From the NCBI GenBank assembly GCA_002390225.1, contig DGOW01000050.1, positions 11,074-75,073 on the forward strand: a DNA stretch of 64,000 nt. The letters are read 5' to 3'. A program made the translations under genes and the position numbers. Every line of letters begins with the position of its first letter. Positions within the stretch are counted from its first letter, which is position 1. The notes under the pieces were generated by a model, which had not been told where the DNA came from, searched no databases, and saw only the letters and a list, made by a program, of their open reading frames with translations. Origin of the DNA: Gemmatimonadales bacterium UBA4456 (GTDB lineage Bacteria > Gemmatimonadota > Gemmatimonadetes > Longimicrobiales > Gaopeijiaceae). Shown here piece after piece: positions 52,165 through 61,086 of this stretch.

Positions 52165-54587
52165 CCGTGTGCCTGCTGTGTCTTTACCGTAGCCTCAGAC
52201 GAGGCATCCTCTCGTTCGGCGGGGCCGGATGGCTTCGCGAGAGTACCGTCTTCTTTCGCCTTCTGGATCGCGCGCCAGACGTTTGGGGGAGAGAAAGGCA
52301 AACGATCCATTCGCACACCGATCGCATCGTAGATGGCGTTGGCGATTGCCGGAATCGACGGGTGCAGAGGGCCCTCCCCTGCTTCCTTCGCGCCATACGG
52401 TCCCTCAGGATCAATCGATTCGACGATGAGAGCCTGCAGCTCTGGCGTGTCCAGGCTTGTTGGAATCCGATAGTCGAGGAGGGACGGTGCGTTGTGCAGG
52501 CCGGCACGTCCGTGATTGGAGTCCTTGAAGATGTGCTCCTCCATGATGGCCTCGGCGGCCCCCATGTACGCTGATCCCTCCATTTGGCCCTCGACGAGCA
52601 CCGGGTTCAGCGCGCGTCCGCAATCGTGAGCCACCCAGATCGTCTTCACGTCGACGAAGCCCGTGTCGATGTCGACATCGACCTCGGCCACGTGAGACGT
52701 GAACGAGTAGGCGGGTGAGGCTCCGATCGTACCGCCCCTGTAGTCACCGTGAACGTCTTTAGGCGTGTTGTACCAACCCGTCGCACCAAGCGTCCCGTGC
52801 TCGACCTCGGCGAGGTTGAATGCCTCCGCGATCGGCATCTGACGGCCGGTATCGGGTGCCCAGACTGCGAAGCCTCCTGCCAGGAGGACCTCGGATGGCT
52901 TCACCGCCCAAGCTTTAGCGACGGACGACTGCACAAGCTTCCGAAGCCGGGTGGCCGCATCGATAGCGGCGTTGCCCAGCATGAAGGTGACGCGGCTCGA
53001 GTAGGCTCCGAGGTCGACCGGTGTGAAGTCGGTATCGCCGCGCAGGACGCGGACCCACTCGAGTGGCACACCCAACTCTTCGGCCGCGATGTAGGCGACG
53101 ACGGAGTCGCATCCCTGGCCGATCTCACTGGCGCCACTGAAGACGGCGACACGCCCGCTCCGATCAATCTGCATTTGCACCGCAGACTGAGGCATCTCGT
53201 TGGGGTAGATCGGATAGTTCGTACCCGAGATGTACGTGGACCCCGCGATCCCAATGCCCCGTCCGAACGGCATAGCGCGGAACTTGTCGTGCCACCCGCT
53301 GGCTGACTCCACCGATGACAGGCACTCGAGGAACCCGTTCGAGGTAATACGAAGCTCGTTGACGGTCTTTGTGTGTTCACCGATGAAATTCCTCCGACGG
53401 AATTCGATCGGGTCCAGTTCGATCTGCTCGGCGAGCTTATCGATTTGCACCTCGAACGCGAAACGCGGCTGCACGGAGCCGTGTCCGCGCTTCGGCCCAC
53501 AAGCGGGCTTGTTCGTATACACCCGCGTGGAGTCGAAGCGGTACGCAGGCATCTGGTATGGGGCGCAGAGAAGCTGCCCCGAGTAGTAGGTCGTTACTAG
53601 CCCGAACGAGGCGTAGGCACCTCCATCGAGCAGGATCTTCGCATCCACCGAGGTGAGCTTGCCGTCCCTGGTGGCACCCGTCCGATAGTGCATGTGGAAC
53701 GGGTGGCGTCCCCGGTGAGAATAGAAGACCTCTTCACGCGTGTAGAGGATCTTCACGGGTCGCCCGGTCTTCATGGCGAGCTTTCCGACGCAGAACTCCA
53801 GATCGAATGGCTCGCTCTTTCCGCCGAATGCTCCACCGACCAGCGGCTGGAGCACACGTACCTGAGCCTGGTCAAGCTCCAGCACACGGGCGAGCTCCCG
53901 GTGCAGGTAGTGAGGCACCTGCGTCGCAGACCAGACCGTAAGATGCCCGACTCCGTCCCATTGACCGATCGCACAGTGGGGTTCGATCGGGGCGTGCGTG
54001 CTCCCCTCGAAGAAGTAGTCACCTTCGACGACGACATCGGACGAGTCCATACCGCCCTCGATGTCGCCGAATTCCAGCTTCACGACCTTCGTGACGTTCC
54101 CGTTCCAGCCCTTCTTCTTGGCCTCATGGATAAAGGGCGTTGTTCCGTCGGCCTCGACGGCGTCGTGCGGATCGAAAAACGCCGGTAGCTCTTTATACTC
54201 CACGTCAATCAGCGACAGCGCTGCGATGGCGGTGTCCTCATCGACCGCGGCCACCGCTGCCACACCGTCGCCGATATAGCGCACTCGGTCGACGCAGAGC
54301 GGATACTCGTCCTTTGTCCACGGGATGATGCCGTACTGAACCGCCATGTCACGCCCGGTAATGACGGCGTGTACCCCCTCGAGTTCCTCGGCCCGGGTTG
54401 TGTCGATCGAGATGATGTCCGCATGTGGATGAGGACTGCGCAGGATCTTGCCATGCAGGAGGCCTGGAAGTGCCACATCATCTGTGTACACGGCACGCCC
54501 GGTCGACTTGGCCAGCCCTTCCACTTTCCGCATCGGTGTTCCGATTACCACAGTGTCGGGCTTCACCGGAGAGATTTTGGTGCTCAC
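52161..54587 (-). CDS. Molybdopterin-binding large subunit of a molybdenum hydroxylase (HcrA-like)
   Basis: 808 residues. Features of the xanthine dehydrogenase family include Y-T-D-D near the start, G-G-A-F-G-G-K near 260 binding the cofactor, P-K-R-G-H-G-S-V-Q near 370, G-Q-G-C-D-S near 490 and the catalytic glutamate in G-A-K-E-A-G-E-G near 745. With the neighbouring subunits it forms an (alpha-beta-gamma)2-type enzyme that reduces or hydroxylates an aromatic or CoA-linked substrate. The substrate is not decided; the 4Fe-4S insertion in the FAD subunit favours a reductase. Confidence 0.92.
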   Translation of the reverse strand: MSTKISPVKPDTVVIGTPMRKVEGLAKSTGRAVYTDDVALPGLLHGKILRSPHPHADIISIDTTRAEELEGVHAVITGRDMAVQYGIIPWTKDEYPLCVDRVRYIGDGVAAVAAVDEDTAIAALSLIDVEYKELPAFFDPHDAVEADGTTPFIHEAKKKGWNGNVTKVVKLEFGDIEGGMDSSDVVVEGDYFFEGSTHAPIEPHCAIGQWDGVGHLTVWSATQVPHYLHRELARVLELDQAQVRVLQPLVGGAFGGKSEPFDLEFCVGKLAMKTGRPVKILYTREEVFYSHRGRHPFHMHYRTGATRDGKLTSVDAKILLDGGAYASFGLVTTYYSGQLLCAPYQMPAYRFDSTRVYTNKPACGPKRGHGSVQPRFAFEVQIDKLAEQIELDPIEFRRRNFIGEHTKTVNELRITSNGFLECLSSVESASGWHDKFRAMPFGRGIGIAGSTYISGTNYPIYPNEMPQSAVQMQIDRSGRVAVFSGASEIGQGCDSVVAYIAAEELGVPLEWVRVLRGDTDFTPVDLGAYSSRVTFMLGNAAIDAATRLRKLVQSSVAKAWAVKPSEVLLAGGFAVWAPDTGRQMPIAEAFNLAEVEHGTLGATGWYNTPKDVHGDYRGGTIGASPAYSFTSHVAEVDVDIDTGFVDVKTIWVAHDCGRALNPVLVEGQMEGSAYMGAAEAIMEEHIFKDSNHGRAGLHNAPSLLDYRIPTSLDTPELQALIVESIDPEGPYGAKEAGEGPLHPSIPAIANAIYDAIGVRMDRLPFSPPNVWRAIQKAKEDGTLAKPSGPAEREDASSEATVKTQQAHG

Positions 54588-54669
54588 TGGACAGCCCTCT
54601 GTAGTCGCAAGCCATTCCCGCTACACGGCGGATGTAAAATGAAGTCGGACCTAGAGTTAGGGGAGTTTC

Positions 54670-55167
54670 TCACTTTGCTTCCTCCTCTTCGCTCTGGAGG
54701 CGATCTGCGGCCGCTTCCACGGCATCGTAGATTTTTGCGTACCCCGTGCACCGACAGAGATTACCCGACAACGCCTCCTGGATCTGGCGGCGGGAAGGAT
54801 CTGGCGTGCGCTCGAGGAGGGCAGCGGCGGAGCAGAGGATTCCGGGTGTGCAGAATCCACACTGTGCCGCTCCGTTCAGGTCGAACTCGTCCTGAAGCGG
54901 GTGTGAGCCCTCGGGTCCGGCGAGCCCCTCTACGGTGACGACCTGCCGTCCTTCGGCTTCCCAGACAGGCATCAGACACGCCAGGGTGGGGTTACCATCG
55001 AGGATCACGGTGCACGCGCCACAATCCCCCTTGTCGCAGCCCTGCTTCGTGCCGGTAAGTGCCAGCACGTAGCGGAGAGTTTCAAGGAGGGTGTAGTGGG
55101 TCGGCACGCCGACCTCGTGAGCGTCTCCGTTCACATGGAGTCGAACAATATCAGTCGTCTTGGGCAT
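54670..55167 (-). CDS. 2Fe-2S small subunit of the molybdenum hydroxylase (HcrC-like)
   Basis: 165 residues from the ATG at 55167. The plant-type cluster is bound by Cys44, Cys49, Cys52 and Cys64, the second one by Cys103, Cys106, Cys138 and Cys140. It carries electrons between molybdenum and FAD. It is the first gene of the operon, 82 bases before the large subunit. Confidence 0.95.
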   Translation of the reverse strand: MPKTTDIVRLHVNGDAHEVGVPTHYTLLETLRYVLALTGTKQGCDKGDCGACTVILDGNPTLACLMPVWEAEGRQVVTVEGLAGPEGSHPLQDEFDLNGAAQCGFCTPGILCSAAALLERTPDPSRRQIQEALSGNLCRCTGYAKIYDAVEAAADRLQSEEEEAK

Positions 55168-55229
55168 GGTCGAACAAGGTCGCTCGCGGCGTGTTGGATT
55201 GGCAACGGCACATTTGCCGATTCGTGCGG

Positions 55230-55257
55230 TAGACAAGGTTCAATCTTCAGATATGAT
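55230..55257 (+). promoter_or_regulatory. Strong sigma-70-like promoter of the bacilliredoxin gene
   Basis: TAGACA at 55230 and TATGAT at 55252 are each 5/6 to consensus, spaced by 16 bases. The leader to the ATG at 55315 would be about 50 bases. This is the clearest promoter in the window. Confidence 0.65.
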
Positions 55258-55314
55258 TTGGTTCACTACCGTCGCACCATGCGGTGCAACGATGAAATCA
55301 GAGCAGGAGGCAAG

Positions 55315-55731
55315 ATGCCTTATCCAGAGATGATGGTGGCTCCCATGCGCGAGGATCTCGTGCGCGTGGGCTTTGCCGAGATGCGGACTCGTGACGATGT
55401 CGATACGCTCCTCGGTTCCGAGAAGCGCACCACACTGGTCGCTGTGAACTCCATCTGCGGATGTGCCGCCGCGATGATGCGCCCGGGCGTCTGGATGTCC
55501 CTTCAAGGGGAAAAGAAGCCGGAAGTCCTGACTACAGTGTTTGCGGGCCAAGACATGGACGCGACGGATCGGACTCGTGACTACATCACGGGTTATCCGC
55601 CCTCGTCTCCGTCCGTTGCGCTCTTCAAGGATGGCGAGCTCGTCTATTTCATGGAGCGTCACCAGATCGAGGGGCGGAATCCGGAAGACATCGCATCGGA
55701 TCTGCGAACGGCCTACGAAGAGCACTGCTGA
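55315..55731 (+). CDS. Bacilliredoxin BrxA/BrxB family
   Basis: 138 residues, ATG after a near-perfect AGGAGG site. The active-site C-G-C motif (N-S-I-C-G-C-A) and the M-P-Y-P-E-M-M start are diagnostic for the YphP/YqiW bacilliredoxins, which remove bacillithiol from oxidised protein thiols. Presence suggests the cell makes bacillithiol. Monocistronic, with its own promoter and terminator. Confidence 0.93.
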   Translation: MPYPEMMVAPMREDLVRVGFAEMRTRDDVDTLLGSEKRTTLVAVNSICGCAAAMMRPGVWMSLQGEKKPEVLTTVFAGQDMDATDRTRDYITGYPPSSPSVALFKDGELVYFMERHQIEGRNPEDIASDLRTAYEEHC

Positions 55732-55763
55732 TGCGGTAACGAGCCGGCCAACTGGTCTGGCCG

Positions 55764-55801
55764 AGACGGAGTCCGATGAAAAATCGGGCTCCGTCTTTTT
55801 T
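55764..55801 (+). terminator. Intrinsic terminator of the bacilliredoxin gene
   Basis: AGACGGAG pairs with CTCCGTCT, and the stem continues inward with one wobble to about 14 bp, with a loop of about 5 bases, followed by six T. A textbook rho-independent terminator. Confidence 0.9.
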
Positions 55802-55982
55802 CATAGGGTGACCCCGTGCGGATGAGCCTCGAACGTTCGACTGCAACTTTTTCGGTCGACAACCCGTCAGATGTTTTGGAGGTGGGAATCCTTGTGGGAA
55901 TCCTGCCGCGGGTCTTCAGACATTCGGAGGTCGAATGTACGCACTGCACGGAGCCAGGGTGCCCTGTGACCACTTTGTGAGG

Positions 55983-56390
55983 ATGATGATGAAGGGGATG
56001 TACCGAGTGGCTCTGATGCTGGGCCTGGTGGCAGCAAGCGCGTTGAACGTGGAGGCTGCCGAGTACCAGGGATCCGATGAGATTACGACCGGGGTCTACG
56101 TCATGAACGACCACCTCGCGGACGTTCGCGTCTGAGCGGAGGATGCCGAGGATCGCTTGCACAACCTCGGCCGTGTCGCGCGTGGTGATCTGCGCACCTT
56201 TGAGGTGCCACAGGATCTCGCCGACGACGAGTTCCGGATCAAAGTGTACCCGAGCACGCCCGTGTGGTCGCCGATCTTTGATGTTTTCAGAGTGAAGACG
56301 AACCCACTCGTGGCGGAGCGCGACCATCAGGTCCACGTCTAGCTCAAGGCTGACCTTTCTCAGTCAATCGTCGAGATCGAGCGGATCTGA
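55983..56390 (+). pseudogene. Small secreted protein gene with two in-frame stop codons
   Basis: From ATG 55983 (or the near ATGs at 55986 and 55989) the frame encodes a signal peptide ending at E-A-A-E-Y. It then reads through TGA at 56133-56135 and TAG at 56340-56342 to a final TGA at 56388. There is no frameshift, and the sequence stays protein-like after each stop (A-E-D-A-E-D-R-L-H-N-L-G and L-K-A-D-L-S-Q-S-I-V-E-I). Intact it would be about 135 residues. No known domain. Nonsense decay is the simplest reading; readthrough or sequence errors are alternatives. Confidence 0.6.
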
Positions 56391-56526
56391 CCGACCCTCG
56401 GATGACATAGCGCCGAAGGATCGCGCAGAACGACCCCGCGCATGATGCGGGCAGAAAGAATGAGCTGCGGGGGCTGATGCTCCCCCGGCCCCGTTTCTAT
56501 CTGAGCGTGATCGCGATCACCGCTCT

Positions 56527-57348
56527 TCAGCGTCCTCGGATTCGTTCTCTCTGGCGCCCGGCAATCTCGACGAGGCGGCGAAGCTCCTGAATTGGCTGAT
56601 CGGAGTCGTCGACCTGAAGACGCATAACGACATCGTTGTTCAGCCAGACGCCACCGTCTTCCTTCACGATCAGGATGGCTGCCGATTGCATGCCGCGGGT
56701 GTCGCCACCCGCCGCCTGACCTGCCTCCAGTGCGGCGAGGAGACGGAACGAGATATGTCCCTCCGTCGCCTCGAAAGCCTCGACCATACCATCGACCACA
56801 GCAGGTCCTGCGAGGATGTTGCCCTGTGCTGATACGTGCTGACCCACTCGGTGTCCGGCCCAGTCGCTGGCGCGCGGCCCAGTGTGAGTCGCGACGTTGC
56901 CATGAGCATCCATGACCGAGAACTGACGTCCGTCGATCGTCCACCGCTCGGGGCGAGGATTAGGGTCGTCGCGCAGGATCGTCTCCACCACCTCGGTCGG
57001 CGCCATGCCCGTGCGAAGAAGCTTGAGCCCCTGGGGGCCGTAGCTTACGTCGACAATCGCCTGGGTTGTGACCACGCCCACGTTTGCTTCAGCCCAGAGC
57101 ACCCCGTTACCGACCGAGAAGACCCGTGACTGAACGGCCCCACCAATCTCACCGGTCTCGGGGTCGTACCCGAGGATCGAGAACGTCGCGACGGGTGGCC
57201 AAGGCGTTGCGACGAGCTCGGCCACTTCGGTGTCGACTGCGAGAGCTGCGACGGGTGCGGGCGCTTCCTGCTCCGGCCGCATCTGTGACCAGCCGGCCGT
57301 CGCGACCCCTGCGACGGTGAGGACCCAAACAGCCCAGGCTCGACGCAT
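56527..57348 (-). CDS. DUF1028 family secreted Ntn-hydrolase-like protein
   Basis: 273 residues, signal or membrane start. The mature protein opens with A-T-F-S-I-L-G-Y-D-P-E-T-G-E-I-G-G-A-V-Q-S, the hallmark of DUF1028, followed by G-V-L-W-A-E-A-N-V-G-V-V-T-T-Q and G-N-I-L-A-G. The family is thought to be an Ntn-type amidohydrolase. Its ATG shares one base with the cupin gene's stop, and the cupin shares one with the M20 peptidase, so the three are one unit. Confidence 0.9.
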   Translation of the reverse strand: MRRAWAVWVLTVAGVATAGWSQMRPEQEAPAPVAALAVDTEVAELVATPWPPVATFSILGYDPETGEIGGAVQSRVFSVGNGVLWAEANVGVVTTQAIVDVSYGPQGLKLLRTGMAPTEVVETILRDDPNPRPERWTIDGRQFSVMDAHGNVATHTGPRASDWAGHRVGQHVSAQGNILAGPAVVDGMVEAFEATEGHISFRLLAALEAGQAAGGDTRGMQSAAILIVKEDGGVWLNNDVVMRLQVDDSDQPIQELRRLVEIAGRQRERIRGR

Positions 57349-57671
57349 CAGCGGTACTCTTCTCTCACCGGAGAGAAGACATCGAGAATGTGACAGTCTG
57401 TATGTGCCATGCCGCTATGCACGGCGCCACCCGGTATCACCAGGACCTCACCGGTTTCCAGGCGATGTGTCTCTCCATCCACAACGAGTTCATAGGTGCC
57501 CTGAAGCAGGTTCACGATCTGCTCATGCGGGTGGCTATGCTCGGGAAGCTGTGATCCCTCTTCGATCTCCCAGTACACGTGCGTCGTGTGCTCGGAGTGG
57601 ACGAACCGACCTCGATGGCCGGGAATGAGTTCGCGTTGTTCTACGGACGCGAGGCGGTATCGGTCGGCCAT
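57348..57671 (-). CDS. Single-domain cupin
   Basis: 107 residues. Cupin motif 1 is P-E-H-S-H-P-H-E-Q with E near 47; motif 2 is P-G-G-A-V-H-S near 80. It probably binds a metal through the histidines. No substrate can be named. It lies between DUF1028 and the M20 peptidase with 1-base overlaps on both sides. Confidence 0.88.
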   Translation of the reverse strand: MADRYRLASVEQRELIPGHRGRFVHSEHTTHVYWEIEEGSQLPEHSHPHEQIVNLLQGTYELVVDGETHRLETGEVLVIPGGAVHSGMAHTDCHILDVFSPVREEYR

Positions 57672-59101
57672 CAGAAGTCCTCCATGACAGGGCGGGTGGC
57701 AGCGAAGCGTTCAAGGATCTTGATGGTCATGGCCACGCCACGACGTACGTTCTGCTCGGTGACGCGCTCGTCGTTGCCGTGCACGCCGCCGGCATCCTCG
57801 GCGGGGGTTGCCGTCGCCGAATATCCGTACGCGGTGATGTCCAGATCGCGAAAGAAATGACTGTCGGTGAATCCACCCACGACCTGCGGAACGAAGCCTG
57901 CGTCAGGAAATTCCTCAAGTGTCACATCGCGGACGGTACGGAAGAGGTCCGTATCGGTCGAGGACACCGCCGGGGTGAAGCCCATGAGGACCTCGACATC
58001 GATTTCGGATCCGAGCACCGACCGAACCTCTGCGAGCCATGAGTCCGGATCCTGATCTGGCAGCAGTCTGCAATCGATCTCCGCCGCGACTTCGGGCGAG
58101 ACGACGTTGATCTTGTTGCTGCCTTCGAAGCGGGTAATCGAGCACGTATTTCGAGTCAGGGCATGGAGGCCGGGATCGTAGATCTGCAGCTCTCGCATTA
58201 CGCCACTGTCGCTCACATGGGATGCCATGTCGGAAAAGCGGCTACGCCACGGTTCAGCGTGCCGGTCCGCGATCCCGCTCAGGTGCACGTGCACCGCAGG
58301 AATCACACGCGGTTCGAACTGATGGAGGCGGAAGCGCTCCAGTGCAGCGATCATCTCCGTCGAGGCGTAGCTGACCAGTGGGCGGGAGCCATGGCCCGGC
58401 TCACCCGTTGCCGTGAGGCGCAGCCAGTACGGAACCTTCTGCGTCACCTCGAGACCGAAGTTCACCGTCCCGTCGACGTCGGATCCACCTCCGCCCTCGT
58501 TCAACAGGAAGCCGATGTTCTCGAAAATCTCTGGCTTCTGTTCGACCAGCCAGCCCGCACCGAAGAAGCCTCCGGCTTCCTCGTCGGCGGTAGCCATGAA
58601 GACGACGTCCCGGTTCAGCGGGGTCTCCGTTCGGGCCAGAGCGAGAAAGGTTGCCAGGTGCAGAATCCCGCTCGTCTTCGTATCGAGCGCGCCACGGCCA
58701 TAGACGTAGCCGTCACGGAGTTCTCCGGAGAGCGGATCGGTCGTCCAGAAGCGCTCATCTGCAGGAACGACGTCGATGTGATGCAGCAGCAAGATGCCGG
58801 GCTCGTCCCCTCCCTTGAGTCGTGCCCAGATGTTGCCGCGACCTGGTGCGGACTCCGCCATCTCGTATTCGATGCCCTCGGCTTCGAAGATCCGGGCGAA
58901 GAATTCCGCACCCGCGGTTTCGTTGCCCGGCGGGTTGATCGTGTTGATCCCGATGTACTCTTGGAGCCAGGCGACGGCCTCGTCCTGGAGAGACTCCAGG
59001 TCGAGTTGGGCGTGTACCGACGTGGGGAAGGTCGCGGTCGCAACGAGGACAGCCGCGACCGGTGCGAAGAAGATCTGGCGAAGAGAGGTCAGTCTTGGCA
59101 T
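57671..59101 (-). CDS. Secreted M20 family zinc peptidase
   Basis: 476 residues from the ATG at 59101, which opens the signal peptide ending at V-H-A-Q; a TTG 10 codons upstream is an alternative. Zinc ligands: L-H-H-I-D-V-V, G-A-L-D-T-K, A-D-E-E-A-G and a late H in D-S-H-F. It is an exopeptidase or amidohydrolase of the M20/M25/M40 group with the usual dimerisation domain inserted. Confidence 0.92.
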   Translation of the reverse strand: MPRLTSLRQIFFAPVAAVLVATATFPTSVHAQLDLESLQDEAVAWLQEYIGINTINPPGNETAGAEFFARIFEAEGIEYEMAESAPGRGNIWARLKGGDEPGILLLHHIDVVPADERFWTTDPLSGELRDGYVYGRGALDTKTSGILHLATFLALARTETPLNRDVVFMATADEEAGGFFGAGWLVEQKPEIFENIGFLLNEGGGGSDVDGTVNFGLEVTQKVPYWLRLTATGEPGHGSRPLVSYASTEMIAALERFRLHQFEPRVIPAVHVHLSGIADRHAEPWRSRFSDMASHVSDSGVMRELQIYDPGLHALTRNTCSITRFEGSNKINVVSPEVAAEIDCRLLPDQDPDSWLAEVRSVLGSEIDVEVLMGFTPAVSSTDTDLFRTVRDVTLEEFPDAGFVPQVVGGFTDSHFFRDLDITAYGYSATATPAEDAGGVHGNDERVTEQNVRRGVAMTIKILERFAATRPVMEDF

Positions 59102-59178
59102 TTGTGCTTGATCCGTAGGGGGGCCGGACAAGAGGGGACGCCAAGTTGCAGGGCGCCTTCCGCCGGGGCAATCGTGGT

Positions 59179-60828
59179 CTACTGTCTGGGTCTGAAGTTC
59201 GATTCGAAGAGCAATCTGACATTGGGGTCCAGGGTGACACCGGTGGGTTCGGTCTCAACCGGGATCACGAAACGGTGGAAGCGCGCATCGACCGCGACCT
59301 GCTCGACGATGGCGGGGAGCGCAGCACCGTCGAAGTGGACTCCGATCTCCAGAGGAAGCTCAAATGTGGGGCCGGCCGACTGGGTCTGGTTGATTTCGAT
59401 TCGAATAGCTCGGGCGGTCGAGTCGTACTCCCACCACCCCTCGAGACGAGGATTGCCGCCGCTGTAGAGCCATTGCTGGAAGAACGATGTGAGGTCGAGG
59501 CCGGAGGCCTGTTCCATCACGGTTCTGAAGTCATCCGTCGTCGCGTTGCCGTTCATGTATTGCGCATAATAGACGCGGATGCCGTCCCAGAAGGCCTCGT
59601 CACCCATGTGGTTCCGAAGCATGTGGAGGATCCAAGATCCTTTCTGATACGTGGCACCGCTCGTGACACGTCCCATGTCAGCGAGATCGTCATGAACGAT
59701 GCGGTATTCGGGATCGTTCTCGTACTGGGTGAAGACCCGGTCCGCTGAATTGCGCAGCCCCGCGACGAATTCGTCCCGTCCGTACGCGTGCTCGATGAAG
59801 AGGAGGGTGAAATACGTCGCGAAGCCTTCGCTCAACCACACGTCATCCCAGTCCGATGCGCTCACGGCGTTGCCGAACCACTGATGCGCTACTTCGTGGA
59901 TGATGACGTTTCGCCATCGTACGCTGCGCTCACCCGTCACTGAGGTTTCGTGATACATGATGGCGCTTGCGGCTTCCATTCCGCCGCCCGTCACCGGTGA
60001 CGTGATGTTCGCGAGCTTTTCGTACGCGTATGGCCCGACGTACTCGTCGTAGAACTCCATAGCCGCCTTGGTCGGCACGGCAAAATCGTAGAAGCCCGCG
60101 TCGCGATCCTGCTGGTACACCCAGGTCTGGATCGCTCGTCCATCGAAATCGTCGACCTGCTGAACCGCGAACTCTGCCACGCCCAGGACGTACAGCCATG
60201 TCGCGATGGGCACGGAGTTCTTCCAATGTGACATCCGGGTTCCGTCCCCTCGATCGGTCTGTTCGATCAGGAGCCCGTTGGACACGACCTGATAGTGTGC
60301 GGGGGCCGTGACCAGCATCTCGTTCATCGATTTGTCATACGGATGATCGATCGTGGGCAGCCAGTTCCGCGCACGATTAGGCCAATTATCACTGAAGAAT
60401 GTCCGGTCTCCGTACGCGTTCGGCCCTGGCACCAGGCCGGCTGCCGGAATACCCGAGTACTCGATGACGACGTCGCGCCGCAGGCCCGCGCGGCCGGCCT
60501 CGGTGAGGTTGATGGTGAGCACGTCGTCCTCGTGCACCCAGACGAGGCCAACGCCTCCCGATGAGACGCCATGCACAGTCATGCCGCTTCCGCCGTCGCC
60601 GACCTCGGTCAGATCAAGAGCGAGCTCTGTCACCCCGTTGTTGGTGAATCGCACGGATACTGTGGTGCGACCGACCAGAACGTCCGTCTCGTCCGAGAGT
60701 GTCAGCTCGAACCGGTAGTTCTCGACATCGATGCCGATACGACGGGGGTAGTCGTCGAGGACCACGGCGTGAGTATTCGGCTCAGCGCCTCCAAGAAAAA
60801 ACAAAGTCGCCAGTAGTAATGAACGCAT
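59179..60828 (-). CDS. M1 family aminopeptidase, secreted
   Basis: 549 residues from the ATG at 60828, where a signal peptide starts; upstream codons look non-coding. H311-E312-V-A-H315 with W-L-S-E-G-F-A 20 residues on is the zinc site, and G-G-G-M-E-A-A the exopeptidase motif that replaces GAMEN. It removes N-terminal residues from peptides in the periplasm. The C-terminal helical domain of longer M1 enzymes is missing. Confidence 0.93.
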   Translation of the reverse strand: MRSLLLATLFFLGGAEPNTHAVVLDDYPRRIGIDVENYRFELTLSDETDVLVGRTTVSVRFTNNGVTELALDLTEVGDGGSGMTVHGVSSGGVGLVWVHEDDVLTINLTEAGRAGLRRDVVIEYSGIPAAGLVPGPNAYGDRTFFSDNWPNRARNWLPTIDHPYDKSMNEMLVTAPAHYQVVSNGLLIEQTDRGDGTRMSHWKNSVPIATWLYVLGVAEFAVQQVDDFDGRAIQTWVYQQDRDAGFYDFAVPTKAAMEFYDEYVGPYAYEKLANITSPVTGGGMEAASAIMYHETSVTGERSVRWRNVIIHEVAHQWFGNAVSASDWDDVWLSEGFATYFTLLFIEHAYGRDEFVAGLRNSADRVFTQYENDPEYRIVHDDLADMGRVTSGATYQKGSWILHMLRNHMGDEAFWDGIRVYYAQYMNGNATTDDFRTVMEQASGLDLTSFFQQWLYSGGNPRLEGWWEYDSTARAIRIEINQTQSAGPTFELPLEIGVHFDGAALPAIVEQVAVDARFHRFVIPVETEPTGVTLDPNVRLLFESNFRPRQ

Positions 60829-61086
60829 GGGGTAGTCGTCGAAGTGACCGTGAAAGGTCTCGCAACATGGACCGAGGGGGTCGTGCCCGCCAACCGCTCG
60901 AGGTCCGACTGCTTGAGGGTTGCCCGGCATGGCGTCCGGTGGGTGATGGGTATGCTCACCCTCTCGCGTTCAACACAAGAGCGGCCACAGGTGATATACT
61001 TGCGTAGGTTAGAGTTACGTGCAGTCGGCTCCCCGCCTCGACCTCGCACTTTTCCTGAGAATCATGACCGTGCACACCGGTGAGGA

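Noticed and set aside
55983..56390. TGA as selenocysteine or a reassigned codon
   Set aside because: Other genes in the window end normally at TGA, no SECIS-like hairpin follows the TGA, and a TAG also interrupts the frame.
58163..59467. 434-codon plus-strand ORF opposite the M20 gene
   Set aside because: Arg/His-rich composition without domains, fully antisense to a clear M20 peptidase with all zinc ligands; a GC-rich shadow frame.
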